This document shows positions 25,871 through 35,294 of a stretch of DNA of 64,000 nt, one piece after another (the stretch's first letter is position 1; the number at the start of each line of letters is the position of its first letter). The translations under genes and the position numbers were made by a program. The stretch is from Nonlabens sp. MB-3u-79 (GTDB lineage: Bacteria; Bacteroidota; Bacteroidia; Flavobacteriales; Flavobacteriaceae): positions 1,426,001-1,490,000 of the forward strand of contig NZ_CP025116.1 of the NCBI RefSeq assembly GCF_002831625.1, given 5' to 3'. Below the pieces are notes generated by a model. That model did not search any database and was not told where the DNA came from. It saw only the letters and a list, made by a program, of their open reading frames with translations.

Positions 25871-28423
25871 CTAGAAAGGATAGTTAATACCGACGTTAAG
25901 TACCGATCTAGAAATTTTAAATTCTTTGAGCCACCTTCTATTTTCTTCTAGAGCGGGGTTGTAAGTTTTAAAGCCCATATCAAATCTTAAAACGAAAAAG
26001 CCAAAATCATAACGCAAGCCAGCCCCTGTTCCTAAGGCTAGGTATTCTAGATCAGTCAGGTTATTAAAAATAGCATCTGGGTCTTCTTCACTATCAAGTA
26101 CGTTATAAATATTGCCTACATCTGCAAAAACAGCACCTTTAAAAGCTCCTGCAATAGGGAATCTGTACTCTACATTAAAGGCCAGTTTCATGTTTGCTAT
26201 GTTAAAGTCGTTAAGGCCGCCAGTCTTTCCAGGTCCTAATTCATAGGCTTGCCAGGCTCTGTTATCATTAGGTCCGCCGGCAAAAAAAGATCTTATAAAT
26301 GGAATGTTATCTGAGTTGCTATATGGAATCGCGATACCACCAAAGGCCCTTATGGCAAGCACGTGATTATTGACATATCGCCAGTGTTTGATATAGTCTA
26401 TTTCTGTTTTTACGTATTGGCTGTATTCTACCCCAAAAACACGTCTTCTGTTATTGTCATTTTTATCAATGCCGGCAAGGCTTGATATCCCTGAAAGCAC
26501 ATTTCCAGCAGCTTCTATTCTCAGATTGAATTTAGAAAAATCATCGTCATAAATACCTACTCTATTGTTGCGTGTCCAGCTGTAACTAGAGGATATAATC
26601 AGGTTGTTTTGCGATAATCGATCCCGGCGTTCTCTTACATTTCTTATGATTTCTCTTTGATCTTCGTCTGCACCTAAACTCCCTGCTATCGCATCGTTTA
26701 TAAATGCTGTAGTACCTTCTGGAATAGTTAAGTTGCCGCTATCGTTCACATATGTAGGATCGTTAATGTTCAGATTGTTTGCGAGATCATTAATGCTGCC
26801 ATAACTACTTTGATAGACATTAAAGAAATTACCTGGGTCTAGATTACGGACATATTGAGCGTTGACTAAGTCTAGTCGTGTGCTTTTTATAGCCGTTTGT
26901 CGCCAATTGTAAGTAAGTGCTCCATTAAGACTTTGTTTATCGAGTCCTATATTTGTCTGGCTAAAAAAACCAAGTGAAAAATTTGTCGATGGAGACATGT
27001 ATTTAGGAATGAGGCTATCGAGACTAAATGGCAGGAAGAGACGTGGGAAACTCAAACGTGCATCTGCACCTAATTCTTGTAGGTCAAAAAATCTAGAATC
27101 TCCATTTGCTGCATTAGTACTAGCGCCTATATTACCTCTAAAAGAGATGTCCAGCAGCTCGCTGCCTCTAAAAAGATTTCTTATCAACAAGGAAGTATTG
27201 AGACCTACTCCTATCGCTTGTATGTTGCTATGTGTAGCCTCAACTCCATAGGTGAATTCAAGTTTCTTTTTAGAAGTCAACAATACATTTGCAATAAGAT
27301 CTGTGCCAGTAGAATCTCGAGGATCTGCATCGTACCTGATAGTAGGATATAAGAAGCTCTGAAGCTCGGTAATTCTTTTGTAAGTCCTGTCACGATCTAT
27401 ATCTCTATAAATATCTCCTTTATGAAAAAAGATAGCATCAGTAAGTGTAGATTTTCTGTATTTGCGTTTTCCAAAGCGCAGGATATTGTAATCTTCATAT
27501 CCTGAGGTGTCTGCCACCTTATCGCTTGTGGCATTTTGATAGTCAGGAATGATATTTACTTCACTAATCTTATGTACCCTATAGGGAACGCTAATAGTAG
27601 AGTCACCATTTTGTACTTCACGGTTTTTTATAATTAAAGTGATGTTTGCTTTTTGCTTGGTATTGACGGTATCTCCTTCAAATCTTATGTTTTCCTTTTC
27701 CATGTGAAAAGCACCGTGGTCACGAAAGTAAGAGTTAAGTCGGTCTCTTTCTGCATTGATGTCTGGGGTGAAATATTGCTCTCCTTTTTTTATAATACTT
27801 TCTAATTCAACGATTTGATATAAAGAATCGATAACTGGAGTAGCTATTTGAGTGGTAATACTATCTATTTTATAGGCTTGGTTCTTGGTAACATAATATT
27901 CTATGCGGGCTCTTTTTTTGTTTTTACCGTCAATGACTTTGTGATCGACCACTGTGTTGAACCATCCTTGATTCCAGTACCATGCTTTTAGTCTTTCTTT
28001 AGACTTTTCAATGGCCACTTCATCAATTAGTGCAGGGGCTTCTCCGGTTCTTTTTAACCAATTATTAAAATCGACAAAACTTTGTCCTAATCCCATAGTT
28101 TGCTTTTCAGACAGTAAGGCATTACGTCTTTTTAAACCTTTGGGATGGTCTTGCATCCATTTTAAATAAATAGAGTCGCGATGAGGTCTTGCAAGGTTGT
28201 AAATATGGAGGCCAATTGGTATACCCAGCACTTTTTGATTAGGCTGTGATATAGGAAGGGTATTTACTCTCGGGTCTTTAGGTGCGGCACTATCAATTAG
28301 AATGGTGCTTTTTGTAAGTAGTTTTTTTGCTTCAGGAACGCGTTTGATAGCGTTACAGGAAACTAATAAGGTAATAAGCAATATAATTAAGCCTATTTTT
28401 GCATGAAGTCCTGTTTTTTCCAT
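25871..28423 (-). CDS. TamA/BamA-like outer-membrane lipoprotein assembly factor
   Basis: An 850-residue protein with a lipoprotein signal (LITLLVSC near residue 20). POTRA-like repeats are expected through roughly residues 130-420 (for example KERLKAWYWNQGWFNTVV). A surface-antigen type 16-strand barrel follows. Barrel landmarks are RSFFAGGPNDNRAWQAYELGPG (the FxxGG-type segment), FRFPIAG-like VEYRFPIAGAFKGAVFADVGNIY, and a terminal aromatic in NVGINYPF. It would assemble or export proteins at the outer membrane. It is divergent from the RNA methyltransferase gene, with only 28 bp between the two start codons. Confidence 0.88.
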   Translation of the reverse strand: MEKTGLHAKIGLIILLITLLVSCNAIKRVPEAKKLLTKSTILIDSAAPKDPRVNTLPISQPNQKVLGIPIGLHIYNLARPHRDSIYLKWMQDHPKGLKRRNALLSEKQTMGLGQSFVDFNNWLKRTGEAPALIDEVAIEKSKERLKAWYWNQGWFNTVVDHKVIDGKNKKRARIEYYVTKNQAYKIDSITTQIATPVIDSLYQIVELESIIKKGEQYFTPDINAERDRLNSYFRDHGAFHMEKENIRFEGDTVNTKQKANITLIIKNREVQNGDSTISVPYRVHKISEVNIIPDYQNATSDKVADTSGYEDYNILRFGKRKYRKSTLTDAIFFHKGDIYRDIDRDRTYKRITELQSFLYPTIRYDADPRDSTGTDLIANVLLTSKKKLEFTYGVEATHSNIQAIGVGLNTSLLIRNLFRGSELLDISFRGNIGASTNAANGDSRFFDLQELGADARLSFPRLFLPFSLDSLIPKYMSPSTNFSLGFFSQTNIGLDKQSLNGALTYNWRQTAIKSTRLDLVNAQYVRNLDPGNFFNVYQSSYGSINDLANNLNINDPTYVNDSGNLTIPEGTTAFINDAIAGSLGADEDQREIIRNVRERRDRLSQNNLIISSSYSWTRNNRVGIYDDDFSKFNLRIEAAGNVLSGISSLAGIDKNDNNRRRVFGVEYSQYVKTEIDYIKHWRYVNNHVLAIRAFGGIAIPYSNSDNIPFIRSFFAGGPNDNRAWQAYELGPGKTGGLNDFNIANMKLAFNVEYRFPIAGAFKGAVFADVGNIYNVLDSEEDPDAIFNNLTDLEYLALGTGAGLRYDFGFFVLRFDMGFKTYNPALEENRRWLKEFKISRSVLNVGINYPF

Positions 28424-28434
28424 AGTACGATATT

Positions 28435-28442
28435 CAAAAATA
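28435..28442 (-). promoter_or_regulatory. -7 element TATTTTTG of the TamA/BamA-like gene
   Basis: Exact TAnnTTTG match on the minus strand, 12 bp before the start codon, implying a leader of only about 5 nt. It lies in the 28-bp gap between divergent genes. Confidence 0.5.
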
Positions 28443-28451
28443 CGATTATAA

Positions 28452-29180
28452 ATGATTACCAAAAGCAAGTTAAAGCTTATCAAATCTCTTAATAGGAAAA
28501 AAATAAGGGAAGAGCACCAGCTTTTTATCGTAGAAGGATACAAATCTATTAGAGAACTCCTTAATTCTGGGCTTATTGCAGAAGATATTCTTATTGTTTC
28601 TGGGAATCATCAATTAGATGATCTAGAATCTGAAATAATAAGTGCAAAGGATATGAATATTCTTTCCAACCTTAAAACGGCACCTGGTTACCTGGCTGTT
28701 TTTAAGATGAATCAAAAGCAAGAGCTTCCTAAGACAGGTAAAATAATAGCACTGGATGATGTAAAAGACCCTGGTAATTTAGGAACTATTATAAGACTGG
28801 CAGACTGGTTCGGTATAGAACATATCGTTTGTAGTAATGAAACAGTTGATGTTTATAATTCAAAATCTGTCCAGGCCAGTATGGCATCGCTAGCAAGAGT
28901 TCAAGTTCACTATACTCATCTTAAAGAGTACCTCAGTAATTCCTTGCTTCCTATTTTTCCTACTGCTATGGGAGGAACAAGTATTTATAAGGAAAAATTG
29001 CCTGAACAAGGGATCATTATCATGGGAAATGAATCTCATGGAATAAGTGAAGAGTTATTAGCGATAGGGACTCCCATAAGTATACCTCCATATGGAAAGC
29101 TACAAAACACAGAAAGTCTTAATGTGGCTATGGCAACATCTGTAATCTTGGGAGAATGGTTGCGCTCTTCATCTATATAG
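28452..29180 (+). CDS. TrmH/SpoU-family RNA 2'-O-methyltransferase
   Basis: A 242-residue SPOUT methyltransferase. The N-terminal substrate-binding domain (SLNRKKIREEHQLFIVEGYKS) matches the family pattern. The knot domain follows: ALDDVKDPGNLGTIIRLADWFG (motif 1), IIIMGNESHGISEELL (motif 2) and IPPYGKLQNTESLNVAMATSVIL (motif 3). The rRNA or tRNA target cannot be told from sequence. Confidence 0.92.
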   Translation: MITKSKLKLIKSLNRKKIREEHQLFIVEGYKSIRELLNSGLIAEDILIVSGNHQLDDLESEIISAKDMNILSNLKTAPGYLAVFKMNQKQELPKTGKIIALDDVKDPGNLGTIIRLADWFGIEHIVCSNETVDVYNSKSVQASMASLARVQVHYTHLKEYLSNSLLPIFPTAMGGTSIYKEKLPEQGIIIMGNESHGISEELLAIGTPISIPPYGKLQNTESLNVAMATSVILGEWLRSSSI

Positions 29181-29236
29181 ATCATATTAGAGAGTGCCAT
29201 GACTTAAACGAGGCATAAATTCTATTGTCCATTACC

Positions 29237-29250
29237 GCTTTCGCGAAAGC
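29237..29250. repeat. Dispersed palindrome (copy 8)
   Basis: Perfect copy 57 bp after the trmH-like stop, in the convergent gap before porT. Confidence 0.9.
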
Positions 29251-29325
29251 GAAACAACAACAGTCTTAGCGCACGTATCTCAAAATGCTCCAAAGTAAGA
29301 ACAGGATATTTGCATTAAATAGATG

Positions 29326-30027
29326 TTACTGAAATGTGAAGTTGATAAAAAGACCTCGGGACTGCATACTTGTAATGTTACCAGTCCATGGACTGCTGGA
29401 GTCTATGTCACGCACGAGTTCGTCTCCCATAGCAAATACACCTCTTATAGAAGGAGAAAACTTGAAGTAAAACAAGTAAAGATCTATACCTATTCCTAAT
29501 TCGTAATTAAAAACACTGGAAGTTTGTCTGAATTGCCCTGTGCTATTGTCGTCTGGATTATCTTGATTACTGCTCAAGTTATTAGACCAAGAAGCCCCAG
29601 CTACAATAAAAGGTTTCCAGTTGTTAGATCTCTTTGTGGAGAATTTCACTAACAGAGGAACATGAATGTAAGTAGAAGTCACTTCACGTTCCATTTGAGC
29701 AACTGTGGTAAGAGAAGGATCTGGAAAAGTTAAGTTTCTAGTGGCAAAAACTATTCCTGGCTCTAGCCTTAAATTGAAGTAATCGTTAAGACGTAAATCG
29801 CCTATAAGACCTACATTAAAACCAGCACTGGACTCTGTAATGATATCTTCGGTGATTTCATTATAATCAAACTTGTAATCATAAGAATTGAAACCTAAAT
29901 AATAACCCCAAGACATGGTCTTCTGATCAAAGTTCTCTAAATTTTTAATTTTTTCTTTTGAAAATAATTGAGCACTTGCGGTTTGAAAACCTATTGCTAC
30001 AACTATGATGACCATAAGGTGTCTCAT
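29326..30027 (-). CDS. porT: PorT-family outer-membrane barrel protein
   Basis: A 233-residue protein with a signal peptide ending in ASAQ and an eight-strand barrel pattern (for example WGYYLGFNSYDYKF, NLRLEPGIVFATRN, YIHVPLLVKFSTKR, GLFINFTFQ). It matches PorT, a protein required for type IX secretion in gliding and oral Bacteroidota. It lies 1 bp after menG, an arrangement I recall as common in Flavobacteriia. It links to the T9SS plug and sorting-domain genes elsewhere in the window. Confidence 0.85.
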   Translation of the reverse strand: MRHLMVIIVVAIGFQTASAQLFSKEKIKNLENFDQKTMSWGYYLGFNSYDYKFDYNEITEDIITESSAGFNVGLIGDLRLNDYFNLRLEPGIVFATRNLTFPDPSLTTVAQMEREVTSTYIHVPLLVKFSTKRSNNWKPFIVAGASWSNNLSSNQDNPDDNSTGQFRQTSSVFNYELGIGIDLYLFYFKFSPSIRGVFAMGDELVRDIDSSSPWTGNITSMQSRGLFINFTFQ

Positions 30028-30028
30028 A

Positions 30029-30763
30029 TTATGCTTTTACTGCTTTATAAATGGTGGATGCACCATGAAATTGTAATTCGTTTTGTACTTCTTTAAACCC
30101 TACTTTCTTTAAAATATTGTTGAACTTCTCTCCATAAGGAAATTTAGAGGCACTATTAGATAGGTAACGATAGGCGATTTTATCCTTTGAAAACAACCTC
30201 CCTAGTGTAGGTACGATCACACCAGAATAAAAATAATATCCTTGTTTGAAAGGAAACTTTGTCGGTACACTGGTTTCTAAAATCACTAAAATTCCTCCGG
30301 GTTTTAAAACTCTTAAAATTTCAGCCAATCCTTTTTCAAGATCTTCAAAATTACGCACTCCATAAGAAACGGTTATGGCGTCTATAGAAGCATCTTCAAA
30401 TTGTAAATTTTCAGAATCTCCCAATACCATTTCAATACGGTCATCTAGATGCTCTTCTTTTACTTTCACTTTTCCTACCTCCAGCATACCGCTAGAAATA
30501 TCGAGACCTATTAGTTTTTTTGCGTCAGTTTGCTGTGCCATTTTAATAACCAGGTCGCCAGTTCCAGTAGCGATGTCCATGATGACTTCAGGATGTTGTG
30601 CAGCAACTATTTTCACTACGTTATCACGCCATTTTTGGTCGAGACCAAGGGAGATCATTCGGTTGAGACCATCGTATTCACTACTGATGGTGTCAAACAT
30701 CTTAGTAACTTGTTCTTTTTTTCCAGAATCTTCTTCTTTGTAAGGCTTAACTTCTTCTGACAC
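30029..30763 (-). CDS. ubiE: Demethylmenaquinone methyltransferase
   Basis: A SAM-dependent methyltransferase of 244 residues, last step of menaquinone synthesis (MenG/UbiE). Landmarks are KMFDTISSEYDGLNRMISLGLDQKWR, the SAM motif VIMDIATGTGDLVIKMA, AITVSYGVRNFEDLEKGL and EILRVLKPGG. It uses a GTG start; no ATG fits before residue 22. An exact -7 element (30783-30790) lies 20 bp upstream and supports this start. Confidence 0.95.
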   Translation of the reverse strand: MSEEVKPYKEEDSGKKEQVTKMFDTISSEYDGLNRMISLGLDQKWRDNVVKIVAAQHPEVIMDIATGTGDLVIKMAQQTDAKKLIGLDISSGMLEVGKVKVKEEHLDDRIEMVLGDSENLQFEDASIDAITVSYGVRNFEDLEKGLAEILRVLKPGGILVILETSVPTKFPFKQGYYFYSGVIVPTLGRLFSKDKIAYRYLSNSASKFPYGEKFNNILKKVGFKEVQNELQFHGASTIYKAVKA

Positions 30764-30782
30764 AATCTTTAATTTAGACGGG

Positions 30783-30790
30783 CAAAGATA
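30783..30790 (-). promoter_or_regulatory. -7 element TATCTTTG of ubiE-porT
   Basis: Exact TAnnTTTG on the minus strand, implying a leader of about 13 nt before the GTG start. No clear -33 TTG. Confidence 0.5.
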
Positions 30791-30939
30791 ATGCAGAGTG
30801 TTGAGGTTATTGCTATGCTGCTTTCTATTCTATTTCTAGAATGGAAGTTTATTCTGGGATAGCTCAGGGCGAAAGCGAGATAATCATCCATTTTACCGTT
30901 AAAAGCAGCGCTTTTTTTACATTTTAGGTCACATTCTAG

Positions 30940-30947
30940 TATCTTTG
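30940..30947 (+). promoter_or_regulatory. -7 element TATCTTTG of trkA-trkH
   Basis: Exact TAnnTTTG. A start site near 30954 rules out the upstream frame extension from 30945 and supports the ATG at 30969. Confidence 0.5.
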
Positions 30948-30968
30948 ATCTACTACAGATACGATTCT

Positions 30969-32318
30969 ATGAAAATCATTATTGCAGGAGCTGGTGAGGT
31001 AGGTTTTCACCTAGCAAAATTGCTGTCCTACGAGTCACAAGACATTACACTTATTGATCCTGTTCAAGAAAGTTTACATTACGCTGATACTCATTTAGAT
31101 ATACGAGTAATGCGTGGTGATTCTACCTCGATAAAAATTCTTCAAGATGCACGAATAGATCAAGCAGATCTAGTTATAGCTGTGACCAGTAGCGAGACTA
31201 CAAATATTACCATTTGTGTACTTGCAAAACAACTGGGCGCAAAACGAACCATCGCACGTATAACCAATACAGAATTTCTGGAACATCAAGATTCTATAGG
31301 TTTTGCTGGTTTTGGGATTGATGAGTTGATCTCTCCTGAAGCTTTGGCAAGTAAGGAAATAGAACTACTTCTCAATCAGAGTGCTTTTAATGACAGTTAT
31401 GAGTTTGAGGAAGGGGCACTTACAATGGTAGGAGTCAACCTTCAGCGCACGGCACAGTTTGTCGGTAAAACAGTACAACAGGCTGGAGAGATTTTTCCTG
31501 AAATTCATTTTATGCCTATCGCTATACAGCGTTTTGGCACTCAATATACATTGATTCCTAGAGGAGATACACAGTTTAAAGAAGGAGACCAAGTGTATTT
31601 TATAACCACAACTGGTGGAGTGGAGGAGCTTTATAAACTTACTGGTAAAACAAAACACGCTATGCGTAATGTCATGATACTAGGTGGTAGTAACATAGGT
31701 AAACAAAGCGCAATGCAACTGTCCAAAGCCGGTGTCAACGTAAAGTTGATCGAAAGGGATGCAAAAAAAGCTTTTGACCTTGCTGATGCATTACCAGAAG
31801 TACTGGTTCTCAACGGCGATGGTCGCAATGTGGAATTGCTTCAAGAAGAAAACATTCATGAAATGGACGCTTTTATAGCGGTTACAGGAAATAGTGAGAC
31901 CAATATTATCTCCTGTTTGATGGCAAAAAGTAAAAGTGTCAAGAAAACCATATCTCTTGTGGAGAACATGGATTATTTCCAGTTGTCTCATAGTATAGGA
32001 ATTGACACGCTGATCAACAAAAAATTACTTGCAGCAAATAATATCTTTAGATATGTACGCAAAGGGGAAGTAGTCGCGATGACAAAACTCAACAACATGA
32101 ATGCAGAGCTGCTAGAGTTTATTGTGCAACCAGAAAGTGCTGTGTGTGGTAAAACCATAGCAAATGCCGGCGTGCCTAGAAGCGCTATCATAGGTGGTGT
32201 GATAAGAGAAGGAATAGGTAATATAGTTTTGGGAAGTTTTGTTATCGAGGCTGGAGATAGAGTAGTAGTCTGTTGTTTGCCACGCTCCATTTCAAAGGTG
32301 GAAAAACTATTCTTATAA
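30969..32318 (+). CDS. trkA: Trk potassium uptake regulatory subunit TrkA
   Basis: A 449-residue peripheral subunit that binds NAD(H) and gates TrkH. It contains two RCK units. Each has a Rossmann motif (IIIAGAGEVGFHLAKLL at the start and VMILGGSNIGKQSAMQL near residue 235) followed by a TrkA-C domain. The stop overlaps the trkH start (TAATG). Confidence 0.95.
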   Translation: MKIIIAGAGEVGFHLAKLLSYESQDITLIDPVQESLHYADTHLDIRVMRGDSTSIKILQDARIDQADLVIAVTSSETTNITICVLAKQLGAKRTIARITNTEFLEHQDSIGFAGFGIDELISPEALASKEIELLLNQSAFNDSYEFEEGALTMVGVNLQRTAQFVGKTVQQAGEIFPEIHFMPIAIQRFGTQYTLIPRGDTQFKEGDQVYFITTTGGVEELYKLTGKTKHAMRNVMILGGSNIGKQSAMQLSKAGVNVKLIERDAKKAFDLADALPEVLVLNGDGRNVELLQEENIHEMDAFIAVTGNSETNIISCLMAKSKSVKKTISLVENMDYFQLSHSIGIDTLINKKLLAANNIFRYVRKGEVVAMTKLNNMNAELLEFIVQPESAVCGKTIANAGVPRSAIIGGVIREGIGNIVLGSFVIEAGDRVVVCCLPRSISKVEKLFL

Positions 32319-33814
32319 TGACAAAACTTAATTATAAGATCATTGTTTTTATCATGGGACTGCTTTTAGTCTTTAATGGCGGGTTCATGTTGTTTTCTGC
32401 ATTAGTCAGCGCTATTTATGCAGAGAGTGAAGGTCTAGATATTCTTGCAGCTGCGGGTGTGGCTGTCGCTGCAGGAGGATTAGTCATGTTCCTGACCCGT
32501 AATCATATAAAAGTACTCAATAAAAAAGATGGTTATCTCATTGTAACTTTAGGCTGGTTGATCATGGCTTTTGCCGGTACTATGCCCTATATGTTTACAG
32601 GTGCGATCACTAATTATACCGATGCCTTTTTTGAAACCATGAGTGGTTTTACAACTACTGGTGCAAGTATCATTAACGATATAGAGGTCATGCCCAAAGG
32701 AATTCTATTCTGGCGCAGTCTTACGCACTGGATAGGGGGTATGGGTATTATTGTTCTCGCTGTCGCCATTCTACCATTATTAGGAATTGGAGGTATGCAA
32801 CTCTTTGCTGCAGAAGCTCCTGGGCCTAGTGCAGATAAATTGCATCCCCGCATCACAGATACTGCAAAAAGACTCTGGTTGATCTATGTAGGTTTTACTG
32901 CGGTAGAAACCTTGCTGCTTAGGATTGCTGGAATGGGTTGGTTTGACGCGGTGAATCACGCGTTAAGCACGCTTTCTACTGGTGGTTTTTCAACAAAAAA
33001 TGCCAGTATAGCCTTCTGGAATGACAACCCTGCTATACAATGGATCATTATTGTGTTTATGTTTATTGCTGGAGCCAACTTTGTTTTAAGCTACTTTGCT
33101 ATTAAGGGAAGGTTTAGTAAAATTTTAAATGATACGGAGTTCAAATGGTACAGCGTTTTTGTATTGGGTTTTTCTATTTTAGGAGGTGTTTTGATTTATT
33201 TTCAAGCAGATCCACTGACCTCCTCCATTGCTCATCCTATGGTTTTAGGTGAAGTAGAAAGTGCTTTTAGGCATAGTACTTTTCAAGTGCTAGCGGTCAT
33301 CACAACAACTGGATTTGTTTCTGCAGACTATACCATGTGGACGCCTTTTTTGACCATCATGTTTTTTGGCTTGTTCTTTTTAGGTGGTAGCGCAGGTTCT
33401 ACTGCTGGAGGAATTAAAGTGATGCGTCACATCATTTTAATACGTAACGGTATTATGGAATTTAAAAGAACACTGCATCCAAATGCTATTTTACCCATAC
33501 GATATAATGGTAGAGCTTTACAAAGTGGTATTGTTTTCAATGTACTGGGTTTCTTTATTCTTTACATGCTTTCTTTTATTGTAGGAGCAACTGTACTAGC
33601 AGCGCTAGGTCTAGATTTTGAAACAGCCATAGGTGGAGCTTTGAGTAGTCTCGGGAACGTGGGACCAGCTTTTGGAGATCTATCTCCTGTAGATAATTTT
33701 TCTGGATTACCGAAGTTAGGAAAATGGTGGTGTTGTTTCTTAATGTTGATAGGTAGACTGGAGTTGTTTACTGTGTTGATACTGTTGACGCCTTTTTTCT
33801 GGAGGAATAGGTAG
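32318..33814 (+). CDS. trkH: Trk-type potassium transporter TrkH
   Basis: A 498-residue inner-membrane K+ channel-like transporter. The four pore loops can be seen by their glycine motifs: MSGFTTTGASI, STLSTGGFSTKNA, ITTTGFVSADY and SLGNVGPAFGD. The ATG at 32318 overlaps the trkA stop; an in-frame extension further upstream lies wholly within trkA and is ignored. Confidence 0.96.
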   Translation: MTKLNYKIIVFIMGLLLVFNGGFMLFSALVSAIYAESEGLDILAAAGVAVAAGGLVMFLTRNHIKVLNKKDGYLIVTLGWLIMAFAGTMPYMFTGAITNYTDAFFETMSGFTTTGASIINDIEVMPKGILFWRSLTHWIGGMGIIVLAVAILPLLGIGGMQLFAAEAPGPSADKLHPRITDTAKRLWLIYVGFTAVETLLLRIAGMGWFDAVNHALSTLSTGGFSTKNASIAFWNDNPAIQWIIIVFMFIAGANFVLSYFAIKGRFSKILNDTEFKWYSVFVLGFSILGGVLIYFQADPLTSSIAHPMVLGEVESAFRHSTFQVLAVITTTGFVSADYTMWTPFLTIMFFGLFFLGGSAGSTAGGIKVMRHIILIRNGIMEFKRTLHPNAILPIRYNGRALQSGIVFNVLGFFILYMLSFIVGATVLAALGLDFETAIGGALSSLGNVGPAFGDLSPVDNFSGLPKLGKWWCCFLMLIGRLELFTVLILLTPFFWRNR

Positions 33815-33818
33815 CTTT

Positions 33819-33845
33819 CAATTACCAATTACCAATTACCAATTC
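33819..33845. repeat. Short heptamer repeat CAATTAC, about 3.9 copies
   Basis: Three full and one partial 7-bp unit just after the trkH stop. It has the same period as the ACCTCAT microsatellite but a different unit. Confidence 0.85.
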
Positions 33846-33873
33846 ACAATCCAAATCGCTACAGCGGTAAAAT

Positions 33874-33920
33874 AGACAGTCCATAAACCCATGCTTGCGC
33901 TTTGAGTTTATGGACTGTCT
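33874..33920. terminator. Bidirectional terminator-like inverted repeat
   Basis: AGACAGTCCATAAAC pairs perfectly with GTTTATGGACTGTCT (15 bp, 17-nt loop) between convergent trkH and the aminotransferase gene. Only weak T-rich tails follow on either side. Confidence 0.65.
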
Positions 33921-34010
33921 AATATTTTCAATCTTTTAAGCTTCCTACATAGAGGGAAGGCTAGAACGGTTATAGCCTGTTTGAAATATTCTTATCAGGT
34001 CAACTCATCA

Positions 34011-35198
34011 TTAAGAAAGCACCTCTTTAATCCTTCTAATAGCTTCTGTTATTTGCTCTGAACTAGCCGCGTAAGAAATACGAATACAATTAGGAGCACC
34101 GAAAGCATCTCCAGAAACGGTAGCTACATTTGCCTCTTCAAGTAGCATTAAAGAGAAGTCTGTTGAGGTTTTAATCTGATGTCCTTTAACTGTTTTTCCA
34201 AGCCATGCTGAAATATCTGGAAACACATAAAAAGCACCATCAGGAACGTCTGTCGTAAAACCTTCAAGCTCAGAAAGCAGGTTTAAAATCAAGTCACGAC
34301 GTTCTGCAAATGCATCGATCATGTACTTAATTTTTGAAACCGGTGCTTCTAGTGCGGTGATTACAGCGCGTTGTGCTATACAATTGGTTCCACTGGTAAT
34401 CTGACCTTGCATCTTATTACAAGCTCTTGCAATCCATGTTGGAGCGCCTATATAACCTACTCTCCATCCAGTCATTGCAAAGGCTTTACTTACACCGTTA
34501 ATGGTGACGGTACGATCGTACATGCTTGGAATAGCCGCTATGCTTGCATGCTTTCCAGTGTAGTTAATATGTTCATAGATTTCATCACTTACTATGATGA
34601 TATTAGGATAATCAACAAGTACATCTGCAAATGATTGAAGTTCTTCTTCCGTATACAAACTACCACTTGGGTTGTTAGGAGAAGAAAACAACATCATTTT
34701 AGTTTTAGGAGTAATTGCGGCTCTCAATTGCGCTGCGGTAATTTTAAAGTTTTGTTCTACTCCAGCTCTTACTTCTACAGGAGTACCTTCGGCAAGTTCC
34801 ACTATGGCAGCATAACTTACCCAGTATGGAGCAGGAAGAATACACTCATCTCCTTTATTGAGCAACACCATAGCGACATTTGCAATAGATTGCTTTGCTC
34901 CAGTAGATACGACTATCTGACTGCGGTCGTAAGTAAGGTGGTTATCCCTTTTAAACTTGAGTATGATCGCATCTTTGAGCTCGGTATAGCCGTCTACAGG
35001 AGAATAGCTATTGTAATTCTCGTTGATGGCTCTGATAGCGGCATCTTTGACAAAATCTGGAGTATTAAAATCAGGCTCGCCTAGGCTTAAACCTATGATG
35101 TCTTTACCTTGTTCTTTTAATTCGCGAGCCTTTGCTGCCATTGCTAGTGTTTCACTTACAGGTAAATTGTTAATGCGATCAGATAGTTGAGAGTTCAT
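34011..35198 (-). CDS. aspC: Class I aspartate aminotransferase
   Basis: A 395-residue PLP aminotransferase of the bacterial aspartate/prephenate type. Landmarks are GLSLGEPDFNTPDFVKDAA, STGAKQSIANV, SSPNNPSGSLYT, VSDEIYEHINY and the PLP lysine in NGVSKAFAMTGWRVGYIG near residue 235, plus the C-terminal Arg in NCIRISYA. A -7 element (TATTTTTG, 35218-35225 on the minus strand) lies 20 bp before the ATG. It would supply aspartate for the homoserine pathway; other amino donors are possible. Confidence 0.92.
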   Translation of the reverse strand: MNSQLSDRINNLPVSETLAMAAKARELKEQGKDIIGLSLGEPDFNTPDFVKDAAIRAINENYNSYSPVDGYTELKDAIILKFKRDNHLTYDRSQIVVSTGAKQSIANVAMVLLNKGDECILPAPYWVSYAAIVELAEGTPVEVRAGVEQNFKITAAQLRAAITPKTKMMLFSSPNNPSGSLYTEEELQSFADVLVDYPNIIIVSDEIYEHINYTGKHASIAAIPSMYDRTVTINGVSKAFAMTGWRVGYIGAPTWIARACNKMQGQITSGTNCIAQRAVITALEAPVSKIKYMIDAFAERRDLILNLLSELEGFTTDVPDGAFYVFPDISAWLGKTVKGHQIKTSTDFSLMLLEEANVATVSGDAFGAPNCIRISYAASSEQITEAIRRIKEVLS

Positions 35199-35271
35199 AA
35201 TAGTTTTAATTATAATACAAAAATATCACAACACTTGAATTAACAATCGCTTATGACGACAATTAATATTT

Positions 35272-35279
35272 TATTTTTG
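35272..35279 (+). promoter_or_regulatory. -7 element TATTTTTG of rsmG
   Basis: Exact TAnnTTTG, placing the start site about 9 nt before the GTG start codon. Another short leader. Confidence 0.5.
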
Positions 35280-35294
35280 CACAAATTATAAATA